Shown: positions 33,582-43,516, numbered from the stretch's first letter. The stretch: DNA of 64,000 nucleotides from Myxococcales bacterium UBA1238 (GCA_002309015.1 DBWM01000047.1:22569-86568); one strand, 5' to 3'. The notes: a model not told the origin generated them from the sequence alone. Numbers and translations: made by a program.

Positions 33582-34985
33582 ATGCTGAAGCATTGGGCTT
33601 TTTGGGGTTGTTTGCTCGCGGCGACGCCCGCTTTGGCCGAGGCGCCTTTTTGGACGGAATCGCCGCTGGATACGGGCATTGGGGCCAATACGCCCCTGAC
33701 GGCAAACGCTTTTTCGCGTCTCGCTGCGGCCGCTGCGCCTGCGGTGGTGACCATCGAGACCGAGACGGTGCGCCATCAGCAGATGGATCCGTTCTTTTAT
33801 TTCTGGGGCATGGACGCACCCGACTTGATGCAAAAGGGCGCAGGCTCCGGATTTATCATCCGCAAAGATGGCTATATTCTGTCGAATAATCACGTAGTTG
33901 AAGGCGCAGGGCGCATCGATGTGCATCTGCAGGATGGCCGCTCTTTTGAGGCCAAACTGGTGGGGACGGATCCGGCGACAGATGTGGCGGTCATCAAACT
34001 GGATTTGGGTTCTGAAGAGTTGCCGGTGGTGCCATTGGGCGACAGCGATGCGCTGGCCATCGGCGATTTTGTGGCGGCCATCGGCAATCCGCTGGGGCTC
34101 AGTCACACGCTGACCGTTGGCATTGTGAGCGCAAAAGGGCGCAGAGAGGTGCATCCGGACGGTCGCATCCAATACCCCGACTTCATCCAGACCGATGCGA
34201 GCATCAACCCCGGTAACAGCGGCGGGCCTCTCTTCAACCTGCGCGGTGAAGTGGTCGGCATCAATACCGCCATCAGCGCCCAGGGGCAGGGTATCGGGTT
34301 TGCGGTGCCCATCAATATGGCGAAATCCATTTTGCCCCAGCTGATCGAATCGGGCTCAGTCGAGAGATCCTGGATTGGCGTTCAAATTCAAGAGGTTACA
34401 AAGGATTTGGCCCAGGCTTTCGGACTGGATCAGGCTCAGGGCGCGCTGATCGTCTCGGTGGTGGACGGCAGTCCTGCAGCCCAGGCCGGCCTGAAGGAAG
34501 GCGACATCATTTTAAAGTTCGATGGCAAAAAGATTCAGCGCCACAACGATTTACCGCTTCTGGCGAGCACTGCGGGCGTAGGGCATCGCGCCGAGGTGGA
34601 ATATGTGCGGGACGGAAAGAAAAAGACCGTCGACCTCACTCTGGAAAGAATGCCCGGAAAATCTAAGAAAGCTTCAAGAACCAAAGGATTAGAGGAGCAA
34701 CAGAAGGCGGTCTCGCTCGATGCTCTGGGCTTAAAACTGGCGCCGTTGAGCGCTGCGAAGGCGAGGCAGCTGGGCATCGAGCAGGGCGTGCTGATCACGG
34801 CGATGAACGAAGACAGCCCCGCTCGCGGATTGCGCGTGGGCGATGTGATCGTGCGCTTTAATGGCAAAGATGTTGAAACCCCTGAAGATATTAAGAAAAT
34901 CCTGAAAGATCACCGCAAGGGAACCGCCGTTCGCATCCTGGTTCAGCGTGAAGGCGGCCGAGCTTTTGTGGGCTTTACACTTTAA
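33582..34985 (+). CDS. htrA: HtrA/DegP-like periplasmic serine protease
   Basis: 467 residues with CGGAGG upstream of the ATG. The signal peptide is cleaved after about residue 19 (TPALA-EA). The trypsin-like domain has the full triad: His104 (SNNHVVEG), Asp134 (DPATDVAVIKLD) and Ser213 (INPGNSGGPLFN). Two PDZ domains follow (about 265-350 and 375-467, with GALIVSVVDGSPAAQAGLKE and GVLITAMNEDSPARGLRV). The architecture is that of DegP/DegQ, ATP-independent proteases and chaperones for misfolded envelope proteins. No sigma-E-type promoter could be assigned. It sits upstream of an outer-membrane barrel gene. Confidence 0.95.
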   Translation: MLKHWAFWGCLLAATPALAEAPFWTESPLDTGIGANTPLTANAFSRLAAAAAPAVVTIETETVRHQQMDPFFYFWGMDAPDLMQKGAGSGFIIRKDGYILSNNHVVEGAGRIDVHLQDGRSFEAKLVGTDPATDVAVIKLDLGSEELPVVPLGDSDALAIGDFVAAIGNPLGLSHTLTVGIVSAKGRREVHPDGRIQYPDFIQTDASINPGNSGGPLFNLRGEVVGINTAISAQGQGIGFAVPINMAKSILPQLIESGSVERSWIGVQIQEVTKDLAQAFGLDQAQGALIVSVVDGSPAAQAGLKEGDIILKFDGKKIQRHNDLPLLASTAGVGHRAEVEYVRDGKKKTVDLTLERMPGKSKKASRTKGLEEQQKAVSLDALGLKLAPLSAAKARQLGIEQGVLITAMNEDSPARGLRVGDVIVRFNGKDVETPEDIKKILKDHRKGTAVRILVQREGGRAFVGFTL

Positions 34986-35069
34986 TGGTCGCATTTATTG
35001 CAGTTCGCTTTGCACTGAGGGCAAAATTGGGGTTACTTTGCGTGCGTGTTGCCGAGTTCAGGAGGAACT

Positions 35070-36407
35070 GTGTTCCGCACTCTTTGCGCTTCAATCGCCC
35101 TCTTTGCGGGGTGCTTTGCCGGGCTTTCATCTGTAAAAGCTCAGGATATTCAAAACTTTAGGCCCGCGACCGGGGCGTGGGATTATCTGACCGTAGACAG
35201 CGCCCGGGTACAGCATCACTTTGAGTTTGTGCCGAGCCTCGTTTACAGCTATGCGCATCGCCCGCTTGAAATGGAGTACAACCCTCAGGACAAGCGGCTG
35301 CCCGCAAATATCACGGTGGACGATCTGCATAAGAACGTCATCGAAGATTTGCATATGGCGCATCTGATGCTGAGCTTGGGGGTGGAAGACTTTTTGTCTT
35401 TTGCGGTCGATATGCCCTTTGCCTGGGTCAGCGGCGAAGTGATCGACCAATATAATGATGACAGTTTTGCCTTGGGAGACCTGCGGTTACACGCCAAGGT
35501 CAACCTGTATGGGCTTGAGGATTATAAAAACAGCACCGGTTGGGGCGCAGCTGCCGCGCTGATGATGAATTTCCCCACGGGCGACAACGCGCATATGGTG
35601 GGCGAGGCGTTTTCGTCGCAGATTCGCCTGATCGGTGAGCGCAAATGGCGTTTGGGAAGTATGGCGCTCAATCTGGGCTTTAAGCTGCGCACCCAGATGC
35701 AAAAATATGAATCTTTGGAGTTAGGCAACGAATATACGTACGGCCTTGCCGGTGCGGTCAACTTGTTTGATCAGCATTTTGCCTTCATCGCAGATCTCTT
35801 TGGGGTCATTCCCGCGCAGGATGTTTTCGAGGACAGTGCGTCGAATCCCCTTGAAATGATGGGCGGTTTTCGCTGGATTTCGGGCAAGGGACCGGTGCTG
35901 ACGGCTGCGGCTGGAACCTCGGTGATTTCGGATTACGGGGCTGCGCAATGGCGCCTGATGTTCGGCTTTACGTGGCACGCGCAGAGGTACGATCTGGATG
36001 GTGATGGTGTGGTTGATGAATTGGATCTTTGCCCGGATGAGCCTGAAGATATCGATGGTTACGAGGATGAGGATGGTTGCCCAGATCCCGACAACGACCA
36101 GGACGGCATCCCCGATGTGTTCGATAAATGCCCCAACGAGCCTGAAGATCGCGACGGCTTTGAGGATGAAGATGGCTGCCCCGATCCCGACAACGATCAG
36201 GACGGCATCCTCGATATTTACGACCGCTGCCCGAACCAGCCCGAGGTGATCAACGGCTATCAGGATGAGGATGGTTGCCCCGACAGCTTGCCCGATCACG
36301 ACAACGACGGCATTCCCGATCAGGATGATAAATGCCCGGATGAACCTGAAACCTATAATCACTACCTGGATGACGACGGTTGCCCGGATACTGCGCCAAG
36401 GAGGTGA
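35070..36407 (+). CDS. Outer-membrane beta-barrel protein with thrombospondin type 3 repeats, no OmpA domain
   Basis: 445 residues from GTG 35070, which has AGGAGG four bases upstream; an in-frame GTG eight codons earlier lacks it. The signal peptide ends SSVKA-QD. Residues ~25-310 look like an eight- to ten-strand barrel with alternating aromatic strands. From about residue 310 there are four calcium-binding TSP3 repeats (DLDGDGVVDELDLCPDEPED, then copies with DNDQDGIPDVFDKCP and related forms). In many myxobacterial relatives these repeats lead to an OmpA peptidoglycan-binding domain, but here the protein stops after GCPDTAPRR. The 174 bases before the next gene are too short for one, so it is absent rather than frameshifted. 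Confidence 0.85.
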   Translation: MFRTLCASIALFAGCFAGLSSVKAQDIQNFRPATGAWDYLTVDSARVQHHFEFVPSLVYSYAHRPLEMEYNPQDKRLPANITVDDLHKNVIEDLHMAHLMLSLGVEDFLSFAVDMPFAWVSGEVIDQYNDDSFALGDLRLHAKVNLYGLEDYKNSTGWGAAAALMMNFPTGDNAHMVGEAFSSQIRLIGERKWRLGSMALNLGFKLRTQMQKYESLELGNEYTYGLAGAVNLFDQHFAFIADLFGVIPAQDVFEDSASNPLEMMGGFRWISGKGPVLTAAAGTSVISDYGAAQWRLMFGFTWHAQRYDLDGDGVVDELDLCPDEPEDIDGYEDEDGCPDPDNDQDGIPDVFDKCPNEPEDRDGFEDEDGCPDPDNDQDGILDIYDRCPNQPEVINGYQDEDGCPDSLPDHDNDGIPDQDDKCPDEPETYNHYLDDDGCPDTAPRR

Positions 36408-36581
36408 TGGCCGCCTGCGCGCGTGTGTTGGGGGCTGAATCTCGGTCTTAAATGGGTGCTTTTAACCCTTCCTGCATCTGCGGGGAGGCCATAGGTTTGC
36501 AGGGTGATTTTTGCGCGATCGCGTTGCTCCTGTTGTAAAGGGCTCGTAAACTTGCGCTCTTGCTTTTGCTGAGGATGGAAC

Positions 36582-39500
36582 ATGTCGAACTCGCCGACGA
36601 CCGCTTTTCGCATTTTGAATGCCTTGGTGATTGGCGCTTCTCTTTTCGTTTCAACAGGTTGCGACGATGATTCTGGTGAAACGCTCGATGCTGAAGAAAA
36701 AGATACTTCTGTGGGATACATCGATTCTGAAATAGATGAAGATGCTCAGGAGTTAGACGGCGAAATCGATGCGGCGGATTCTGGGGATGCGGATTCTGGG
36801 GATGCGGATTCCGGGGATGAAGATTCCGGGGATGAAGATTCCGGGGATGAAGATTCCGGGCAGGGAGAGGTTTGTCAGGCGATCCCGTTTGATGTGCGGG
36901 CCTCCGACGAAAATCACTGGAAGCTGGAGAAAACTTTCACGGGGCTGGGTGAGTTTAAAACTGTTTTGAAGCAGGCTGACTCCAATGCAGTGATCTCACA
37001 TTGTGTAAGCGATGCCTTAAAGTCCGGCCTGTTGTTTTCGTTTACGGTACCGGCAACCGGATTTTGGACGTTTTCGACAGAAAACTCGAAATTGCATTTG
37101 CCGGGAGGCGATGTGGAATGGGATTCTGTCGTCGTCCTTGTAAAGAATGATTGCCAGGAAGTGATGGCATGCAACGATGATGCTTTCTCATTGCATAGCG
37201 AGGTCGGAAGCCAAAAAGCATTGTCGGCAGGGGAGTTGATTTATATCTATATCGCCAATGGTTCTCAGTCCGGACATGTGATGTCTGATTTGCAGGAAGG
37301 CTCCCAGACTGAGATCAAACTCGATTTGGTTCTGACCGCTCAACTGGAATCCAGCCGTGCGCCCACCATCGATACCAACCAGACCTATGCGCAGGCGATG
37401 CTCAGCCGTCACGGTTATGTGGCTGTGAATGTAGGCGGAACGTTTGTTCATGATATCGTGGGGATGCATTTTAGGCTTGAAGATGCGAATGACAAAGCGA
37501 TTCTTCCGGATGTAGACAATCCGCTCGATGCCCATCAGATGAACAATCAGGCGCTTGCGTCCAATTATGTTTTGCCGGAGGTGCTTGAAGATGGCTATTT
37601 GTATGTTCCTTTTTTGACGGTGAATGAAAACACGCTCAATAATCAGTTTAAAGCTCAATGGGCGATGTATACCAATAGCGATAAAGTAAAGAAAATTCGG
37701 ATTGCCGTGCGCGATCGTTTGGGTAACGAAAGCGACATGACTTCTCCGTTTGTCTTTCAAACCATATCGCCGTTGAGTGATGGTAAGCCATGCGGCTCGG
37801 ATCCTCTTTTCCACATCTGTGGCGAGTCTTCTGCCTGTTTGCCATGCAGTTCCGCTGATTGTGCAGATTCAATGACATGCCAGTTCCAGATGGTGCCTTC
37901 ACTTTTGCCGAACAGTTCCGCCTTTGTTCAAACTGTTAATCCTGATGCTCTGGATACAGCAAATAAGATCTTTGGCTTTAAGATGGTCGGAACTGATGCA
38001 GATCAGGATGTGATTGGAATTGAGTATCGTCTGGCGAATTCCTCTTGTAATTTACAAGCCTTATCTCAATGTTTAGCTGGCGAAAATCCGACTCAATGCA
38101 CCACCGATGACCGCTTTTCTCAATGCTTTACAGAGGAAGATCTGACGGCCTGTGCAGGCGCGAATACAACTCGTTGCTTAACTGAAGCAGCCGTAAGTCA
38201 TTTGGAATGGACTCATTGGTATAGAACGCCTTTTACTTCGGTGACATGGGATGAAAGAAATTTTACGGCGCTTTTAGCGCCCTTGGTTTTAGAGAGCGAG
38301 TATCAGATTACAGAAGTTCGCGTATATGATGCGGCTGGTCACTATGCATCTCTGGGTCAGGCGACTTCTGGTCAGAACTTTTTGGTTTTAAAGCCAACCC
38401 AGAATGCTCAGAGTACAAATGCTTCGAGATTGCTGTTCTATCGCCAGTCGCCGGATTCGATCATCTCCGGAAATCGTTGCGATCCAGCCAAAATCTTCAG
38501 CCTTTGTCAGGATGGGGATACCTGCCTCAAGCAGGCAAGCGGTTCGGGGCAATGTGTGAAAAATGATCCTCCTGCTATTCTTTTTTCTGAGGATAGGCAT
38601 AAAAATAAAATTGCCAAGCAGGGCTATTTTGCAACGACTCCTGAAAATGTAAGTGTTTTCGCATCGTTAAACAATCTGGGTTATGAATTCTCTGTGGTTG
38701 ATGAGCAGTTGAATGTGGAAGGTTTTTACCTTCAGGTCTTTAACCAGGATGGGGCTGTGCTCACGATGCCCGGTATTGGCAATAAATTAACGCTGACTTT
38801 GGCGGAAGTGGAAGAGTATGGCTATTGCGAGGGTGAGCATAAGTTATGGGTTAAAGGTGGCTTGTATTTTGATAAGTCACGGCTTCCTGTATCCCGGATT
38901 GCGAAGGTGAAGGTGCAGGCGTTTGACTCTGAAATGGAGAAATCGTCTGTTGTTGAATTGAATAAACGAGAGCTCCATTATTACACATTACAGGAAGGTC
39001 AGGAATATGCTGCTTCCGGAACGAATGAGGCCGCAACTCAATTCTGCCAATCACAGGAAACTGTGGCAGAGAAGTTCTTACCTTGCGATCGCTACGTCGT
39101 CTTTAATACATGCGCACGTATGCTGAACAATGATTATCAATGCCGCACGGGGAGAGGGGCCTGCGGTGGAGATGCTGATTACAACGACTATTATTGTTTA
39201 AAGACGACAGCGCCCAGTATCAGCAGGAGAGACGCGTATTATAACGAAGAAAATCATGCAGCTTATATTTACTTGGAAGGTTACGATGAGCAATGCGATG
39301 TGTCTTCGCTGGAATTGACGATTCCGGGCAATTCGGATGGCACGCCTGAGCAGGTCATTTCTGTTCCGTTAAAGTTCCGTCGGGAAGTTCTGACTTCGGA
39401 TACGACGAATTGTTCTAACTGGACGACAACAACGAATGCTTGTTATCAATGGCAGGCTGCAACCTGGTTTACTTCTGATTTTTGGAGTGATCCCAGTTCC

Positions 39501-40169
39501 CGCCAAAATGTGCGTTATCGTTTGGTGGATGCGGAAGGACTGGCGGTTCAGCCAGAGCTCGGTCTGACGTTCAGAACGGTTACATCCGGAACAGTGAAAG
39601 GTGAGAATGAAGGATGTGATCCATTGGGAGCGAAAGGACGTTGCGCTGAAGGTCTGTCATGTGTGCAGAATTGGGCTGCGGAGAATCTCATTTCTGCCGA
39701 AAATTGGTGGATTTGCACCCAGGAATCGGCGGTGGGGCAAGGCGCGAGCTGTCCCATTTGGAATGTAAAGGATTTGGCATTCAATGCGACCAATGCCGAT
39801 TTCAATGCAGTGCAATTTGCTGGAAATACAGAATATTCCGACATCGCCATACCGAGCGAGACTTGCCATGCGGGCGGTCCTGCGGAAGTCTGGCATTGGA
39901 AAGCAGACAAGGCGGGCAGTTATTTGTTTACAGTCCAGGGCGATGACTCAAGCGTCGGTAATCCTCTGCTCATGGCCCGCTCGACCTGTGTATTGGAATC
40001 CTCTCTCATTGACTGCGATCTCACTGCGAACGGAACAAAGAATTCGAGTTCGCTGGAGCTGGACGTCCGCCTGAATCAAGACATCTATTTGTTCGTGAGC
40101 GGCTATCATCAGGACGTTTACCCCGGTTTTTACGGGCGTTACACGCTCTCGGTGCAGGAACAGCAATGA
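36582..40169 (+). CDS. Very large lipoprotein with acidic repeat stalk
   Basis: 1195 residues, ATG with GAGGATGG upstream. The signal peptide ends VSTGC (Cys27), followed at once by DDDSG and then a ~60-residue Asp/Ser/Gly stalk with a five-residue repeat (DSGDE-type). The rest is beta-rich and contains about 40 Cys in clusters, for example CGESSACLPCSSADCAD, suggesting disulfides. A C-terminal module (WHWKADKAGSYLFTVQGDDS, then LDVRLNQDIYLFVSGYH) resembles jelly-roll pre-peptidase or PPC-like domains, and a similar one lies near residues 110-260. No catalytic motif was found. It is probably surface exposed. lipB starts one base after its stop. Confidence 0.75.
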   Translation: MSNSPTTAFRILNALVIGASLFVSTGCDDDSGETLDAEEKDTSVGYIDSEIDEDAQELDGEIDAADSGDADSGDADSGDEDSGDEDSGDEDSGQGEVCQAIPFDVRASDENHWKLEKTFTGLGEFKTVLKQADSNAVISHCVSDALKSGLLFSFTVPATGFWTFSTENSKLHLPGGDVEWDSVVVLVKNDCQEVMACNDDAFSLHSEVGSQKALSAGELIYIYIANGSQSGHVMSDLQEGSQTEIKLDLVLTAQLESSRAPTIDTNQTYAQAMLSRHGYVAVNVGGTFVHDIVGMHFRLEDANDKAILPDVDNPLDAHQMNNQALASNYVLPEVLEDGYLYVPFLTVNENTLNNQFKAQWAMYTNSDKVKKIRIAVRDRLGNESDMTSPFVFQTISPLSDGKPCGSDPLFHICGESSACLPCSSADCADSMTCQFQMVPSLLPNSSAFVQTVNPDALDTANKIFGFKMVGTDADQDVIGIEYRLANSSCNLQALSQCLAGENPTQCTTDDRFSQCFTEEDLTACAGANTTRCLTEAAVSHLEWTHWYRTPFTSVTWDERNFTALLAPLVLESEYQITEVRVYDAAGHYASLGQATSGQNFLVLKPTQNAQSTNASRLLFYRQSPDSIISGNRCDPAKIFSLCQDGDTCLKQASGSGQCVKNDPPAILFSEDRHKNKIAKQGYFATTPENVSVFASLNNLGYEFSVVDEQLNVEGFYLQVFNQDGAVLTMPGIGNKLTLTLAEVEEYGYCEGEHKLWVKGGLYFDKSRLPVSRIAKVKVQAFDSEMEKSSVVELNKRELHYYTLQEGQEYAASGTNEAATQFCQSQETVAEKFLPCDRYVVFNTCARMLNNDYQCRTGRGACGGDADYNDYYCLKTTAPSISRRDAYYNEENHAAYIYLEGYDEQCDVSSLELTIPGNSDGTPEQVISVPLKFRREVLTSDTTNCSNWTTTTNACYQWQAATWFTSDFWSDPSSRQNVRYRLVDAEGLAVQPELGLTFRTVTSGTVKGENEGCDPLGAKGRCAEGLSCVQNWAAENLISAENWWICTQESAVGQGASCPIWNVKDLAFNATNADFNAVQFAGNTEYSDIAIPSETCHAGGPAEVWHWKADKAGSYLFTVQGDDSSVGNPLLMARSTCVLESSLIDCDLTANGTKNSSSLELDVRLNQDIYLFVSGYHQDVYPGFYGRYTLSVQEQQ
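36777..36866 (+). repeat. 15-base tandem repeats in the lipoprotein stalk
   Basis: About six units of 15 bases (GATTCTGGGGATGCG and the variant GATTCCGGGGATGAA), in frame. The first two units are identical, as are units three to five. Changes in copy number would alter stalk length without a frameshift. Confidence 0.9.
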
Positions 40170-40170
40170 G

Positions 40171-40851
40171 ATGCAGACGCTCTCTGTTCAGATCTTAGGA
40201 CGTCAGCGTTATGAGGTGACCTGGGCTTTGCAGCGCGCTCTGGCGGAGGCGAGAAAGCGGGGCGAGATCGGCGATACGCTGCTTCTGGTGGAGCATGAGC
40301 CCGTTGTTTCATTGGGAAAACACGCGGATCCCCGGAATCTGTTGATAGAGAGAGAGCGCCTGCAACAGATGGGCATCGAATGGGTGGAGAGCGATCGCGG
40401 CGGCGATATCACATGGCATGGCCCGGGGCAGCTGGTCGCTTATCCGATCTATGATTTGAGGACCGATCGCTTTAAGGTGCCCGAATACATCGCTGCGCTG
40501 GAAAATGCGATGATCGATGTCCTGGCGTTCTATGGGGTTCGGGGTGAAACAGATCCTCAAAGACCCGGCGTCTGGATTCGAAACTGTGGATTTTTAAACA
40601 GGAAAATCGGTTTCGTGGGCGTAGCCATCAGCCATTTTATTACCCGCCACGGACTGTCTCTGAACGTTTGCCCCGATCTCTCTTCATTCGATCTGATGCT
40701 CCCCTGCGGATTAAAAGAGATTGAAGTGACGAGTATCGCCAAAGAAACGGGGAAACCTGTTGATTTTGAACCTATTTTTCTGCAAATGGCCCAGGCGCTC
40801 GCCTCGCGGTTACACCGTCAATACAAGCTGGATGTGAAAGAAGATGTCTGA
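40171..40851 (+). CDS. lipB: Octanoyltransferase LipB
   Basis: 226 residues. It transfers octanoate from acyl carrier protein to lipoyl domains, the first step of de novo lipoate synthesis. Signature DRGGDITWHGPGQLVAYPIY is exact for LipB, KIGFVGVAISHFITRHGLSL includes the catalytic Lys145, and Cys179 (LMLPCGLKEIEVTSI) is the acyl-thioester Cys. It starts one base after the large lipoprotein stop and overlaps the next gene by 8 bases. lipA is not in the window. Confidence 0.96.
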   Translation: MQTLSVQILGRQRYEVTWALQRALAEARKRGEIGDTLLLVEHEPVVSLGKHADPRNLLIERERLQQMGIEWVESDRGGDITWHGPGQLVAYPIYDLRTDRFKVPEYIAALENAMIDVLAFYGVRGETDPQRPGVWIRNCGFLNRKIGFVGVAISHFITRHGLSLNVCPDLSSFDLMLPCGLKEIEVTSIAKETGKPVDFEPIFLQMAQALASRLHRQYKLDVKEDV

Positions 40852-42361
40852 CGATCCCAATCTGCTTTACGATAACTTCCCGTTTCCTGAATTGCATCCG
40901 GATCGCCTTTGCACCATCGGCACGCTTTTTGGCATGACGCCGGCGCCTGCGACCGCTTGCCGCGTGCTGGAACTGGGCTGCGGGCAGGGCGGCAATCTGA
41001 CTTCTCTGGCCATGGTTTTGCCGGAATCGCAGTTTTTGGGCATCGATCTTTCTGAAAAAGCCATCGCGTTGGGACAGGCTGATGTGGCCACGCTGGGGCT
41101 TCAAAACATCGAGCTCCGCGCCTGCAATATTCTGGATTTGCCCGAAGACGTCGGTCTGTTCGATTACATTCTGGTGCATGGTGTGTATTCATGGGTGCCC
41201 AGAGAGGTGCAGCAGGCGATCTTTAAGATCCTGAGAAAACATCTGGCACCACAGGGGATAGGCTACGTCAGCTATAACGCTTTGCCGGGATGGCATGCGC
41301 GGGGAATGCTGCGCGAACTGTTGCTCGAACATGTCCCAAAGGATGCGCCCGCATTGGAAAGGATCGCCTCTGCGCGAAGGTTGCTGTCTTTTTTGTCGAA
41401 CTATGTGTTGACGGGCAAGAATACAGCGGGGGCTTATCTGAAGCGCGAGCTCGATTTGGTGAATGGCTTAAGCGATCTGTATCTCTATCACGAGCATCTG
41501 GTCGATCACAATGAAGCCCTTTATTTTAAGGAGTTTACGCGCCGCGCCAGCGAGGAGGATCTGCAGTATCTGGGGGAGTCCGACTTTTACATGATGATGC
41601 CCGATCGCTTTGGTCCGGAGGCGGCTCAGGCATTGGAGTCCATCTCGCATGATCTGATCGAGTTTGAGCAATACATGGACTGTCTTTGCACGCGCTTTTT
41701 CAGGCGAACGCTGCTCTGTCATAAAGAGGTGGAGTTGCAGCGCAGCCTTTCGGGGCGTCGTCTGCACGAGATGTGGGTGCGTTCCCGTCTGCGACCGGAG
41801 TCTTCGGCGCCGGATGTGGCCTCCCATGCGCGTGAGATGTTTAAAGGCACTCACGGCGATCCCATCGCGGTCACCGATCCGCTGCTCAAGCTGGCTTTGT
41901 TCCGCCTGGCGTCGCGTCCGGTTGCGGGGTTGCGGTTTTTGTCGCTGTTTTCGGATGAACCCGACGAGCGCTCTGAGGCGCATTTGGGAAGCGCGATTTT
42001 AAGGCTTTACGGGCTCGATCACGTGCAGCTCGGGATTTGGCGCAGGCCGTTTACGGATCAGCCGGGTCCAAAGCCCCTCACCTCGCCGCTGGTGCGGCTT
42101 CAGGCAGATCGCGGGCAAACCTGGGTGACCAATCTCGAAAATGATATGGTGCCCATCGATCGCTTTGACGCCTGCATGCTGCGCCGCATGGACGGGGAGC
42201 ATACGCACGAGCAGATTTTGAGCGGGATCGTGGAAGATTTGCATGCCGGTCGCGTTCAAATTTCGCAAAATGGGGTGGCCATCGAAGATCGCCAGGTGAT
42301 CGGCGAGCTGATGTGGAATAAACTGCCCACGCTGATTGGCTCTTGTCTGTTGATGGCGTAA
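40844..42361 (+). CDS. Class I SAM methyltransferase with regulatory domain (protein-lysine methyltransferase-like)
   Basis: 505 residues. The N-terminal Rossmann fold carries motif I VLELGCGQGGNLTSLA and GIDLSEKAIALGQ, followed by FDYILVHGVYSWVP. Residues ~220 to 320 match the methyltransferase regulatory domain (TRRASEEDLQYLGESDFYMM), and the C-terminal region (winged-helix-like; DACMLRRMDGEHTHEQIL) matches the third part of the family. Related rickettsial enzymes methylate lysines of outer-membrane proteins; this gives a plausible, unproven role. It overlaps lipB by 8 bases and precedes the pseudokinase gene by 45 bases. Confidence 0.85.
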   Translation: MSDDPNLLYDNFPFPELHPDRLCTIGTLFGMTPAPATACRVLELGCGQGGNLTSLAMVLPESQFLGIDLSEKAIALGQADVATLGLQNIELRACNILDLPEDVGLFDYILVHGVYSWVPREVQQAIFKILRKHLAPQGIGYVSYNALPGWHARGMLRELLLEHVPKDAPALERIASARRLLSFLSNYVLTGKNTAGAYLKRELDLVNGLSDLYLYHEHLVDHNEALYFKEFTRRASEEDLQYLGESDFYMMMPDRFGPEAAQALESISHDLIEFEQYMDCLCTRFFRRTLLCHKEVELQRSLSGRRLHEMWVRSRLRPESSAPDVASHAREMFKGTHGDPIAVTDPLLKLALFRLASRPVAGLRFLSLFSDEPDERSEAHLGSAILRLYGLDHVQLGIWRRPFTDQPGPKPLTSPLVRLQADRGQTWVTNLENDMVPIDRFDACMLRRMDGEHTHEQILSGIVEDLHAGRVQISQNGVAIEDRQVIGELMWNKLPTLIGSCLLMA

Positions 42362-42406
42362 TTATGTAACCTTTTGCTTTATAAGGCATTTTAGGCCGAG
42401 GTTGCG

Positions 42407-43516
42407 ATGTCTGAACCCGATGTCAAATCGGATCCTTTTGAGCTGGTGCAGCGGGTGGTGGCGAGCCGGTTTCGCGTGATCGATTTGCATGCGATGGGAA
42501 CGACTTGTGCAGTTTATGAGGTTGAACCGCCGGGGGTAGGGCATGCGCGCAGGGCCCTCAAGGTGTTGCGCCCGCTGGAGACGCGCGAACCGCAGGCGAT
42601 GGAGCGCCTTGAGTGGTTCATTCGCCGCTTTTCGGAATTGAAGCATCCGCATCTGGAGCAGGTGTTTGAGCTCGGCTATCTGGCGGATGAGACGCCGTTT
42701 TTGCTGACGGAATGGCTGCCGGGCGTGACGCTCGATCAATATTTGCAGGAGCACGGCACGTTGTCGGCGGCGCAGGCGATGATGATTTTGCGGCAGGTGG
42801 CGCAGGGACTGGCCAAGATGCACGAGGCGGGATTGGTGCACGGCGATGTGCTGCCGCAGCATATTTTGTTGATGGGGCACGCCTCGATTGAGCGCGCGGT
42901 GTTGACCAATGCGGGCATAACCTCGCGACTTCAAACGGCTTTACCGCGCAACCTGAAGGGACCGATCGCCTTTTGGGCACCTGAGCGACTGAACGGCATG
43001 GCGGCGACCATCGCTTCGGATGTCTACGCGCTCGGTGTGCTGACTTATTTGCTTTTTTCGGGGCAATTGCCGTTCTTGCCTGAAGATACGCGAGCGAGTC
43101 TGGCGGGGAGCGATCCGGCTGCGCGCATCTGCTGGCTGCATCTCAATGCGGAGCCGCCCAAACTGGTGCCGATCGCGCAGGAGGCGGAGTTTTTGCCTCA
43201 GCTGGAGGCTTTGATCGAGCGTTCGATGGCCAAGGGCGCAGGGGATCGCTTTTTGGATGCCTGCGGCTTTTTGGATGCCCTCAATGCGCTGCAATCCGAG
43301 GCGCAGTTTCCGCGATTGTCGGTTTCGGATCTGATCGAAAGTTCAATGATTACCGATATTTCGTTCGTCGATACCGATAATTCGGGATTAAAGCCGCAGC
43401 CTCAGAACGAAAAAAATGAAGAAAAGCTGTCTAAAAGAGGGCCCAATTTATATCTTTGGGGGGGATTGGGGGCAATGGTGGGCGGTCTGACTGCGCTCGC
43501 GCTTCGTTTTTTGTAA
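42407..43516 (+). CDS. Tail-anchored serine/threonine pseudokinase
   Basis: 369 residues with a bacterial Ser/Thr kinase fold. The ATP-anchoring Lys is present (ALKVL, Lys52), as are APE (191-193) and the F-helix Asp (SDVYALGVLTYLLFSG, Asp205). The catalytic loop reads HGDVLPQHILL: Asp147 is kept, but the Lys and Asn of HRDxKxxN are Leu149 and His152. DFG is replaced by NAG (168-170), removing the metal-binding Asp. Catalysis is therefore unlikely. One C-terminal transmembrane helix (LYLWGGLGAMVGGLTALALR) would tail-anchor it with the kinase fold in the cytoplasm. It probably acts as a binding or scaffold protein. It follows the methyltransferase gene and is convergent with the ABC ATPase gene. 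Confidence 0.85.
   Translation: MSEPDVKSDPFELVQRVVASRFRVIDLHAMGTTCAVYEVEPPGVGHARRALKVLRPLETREPQAMERLEWFIRRFSELKHPHLEQVFELGYLADETPFLLTEWLPGVTLDQYLQEHGTLSAAQAMMILRQVAQGLAKMHEAGLVHGDVLPQHILLMGHASIERAVLTNAGITSRLQTALPRNLKGPIAFWAPERLNGMAATIASDVYALGVLTYLLFSGQLPFLPEDTRASLAGSDPAARICWLHLNAEPPKLVPIAQEAEFLPQLEALIERSMAKGAGDRFLDACGFLDALNALQSEAQFPRLSVSDLIESSMITDISFVDTDNSGLKPQPQNEKNEEKLSKRGPNLYLWGGLGAMVGGLTALALRFL

Noticed and set aside
36408..36581. Missing OmpA domain by frameshift after the TSP3 repeats
   Set aside because: The space is only 174 bases, and the other frames do not show OmpA-like sequence.
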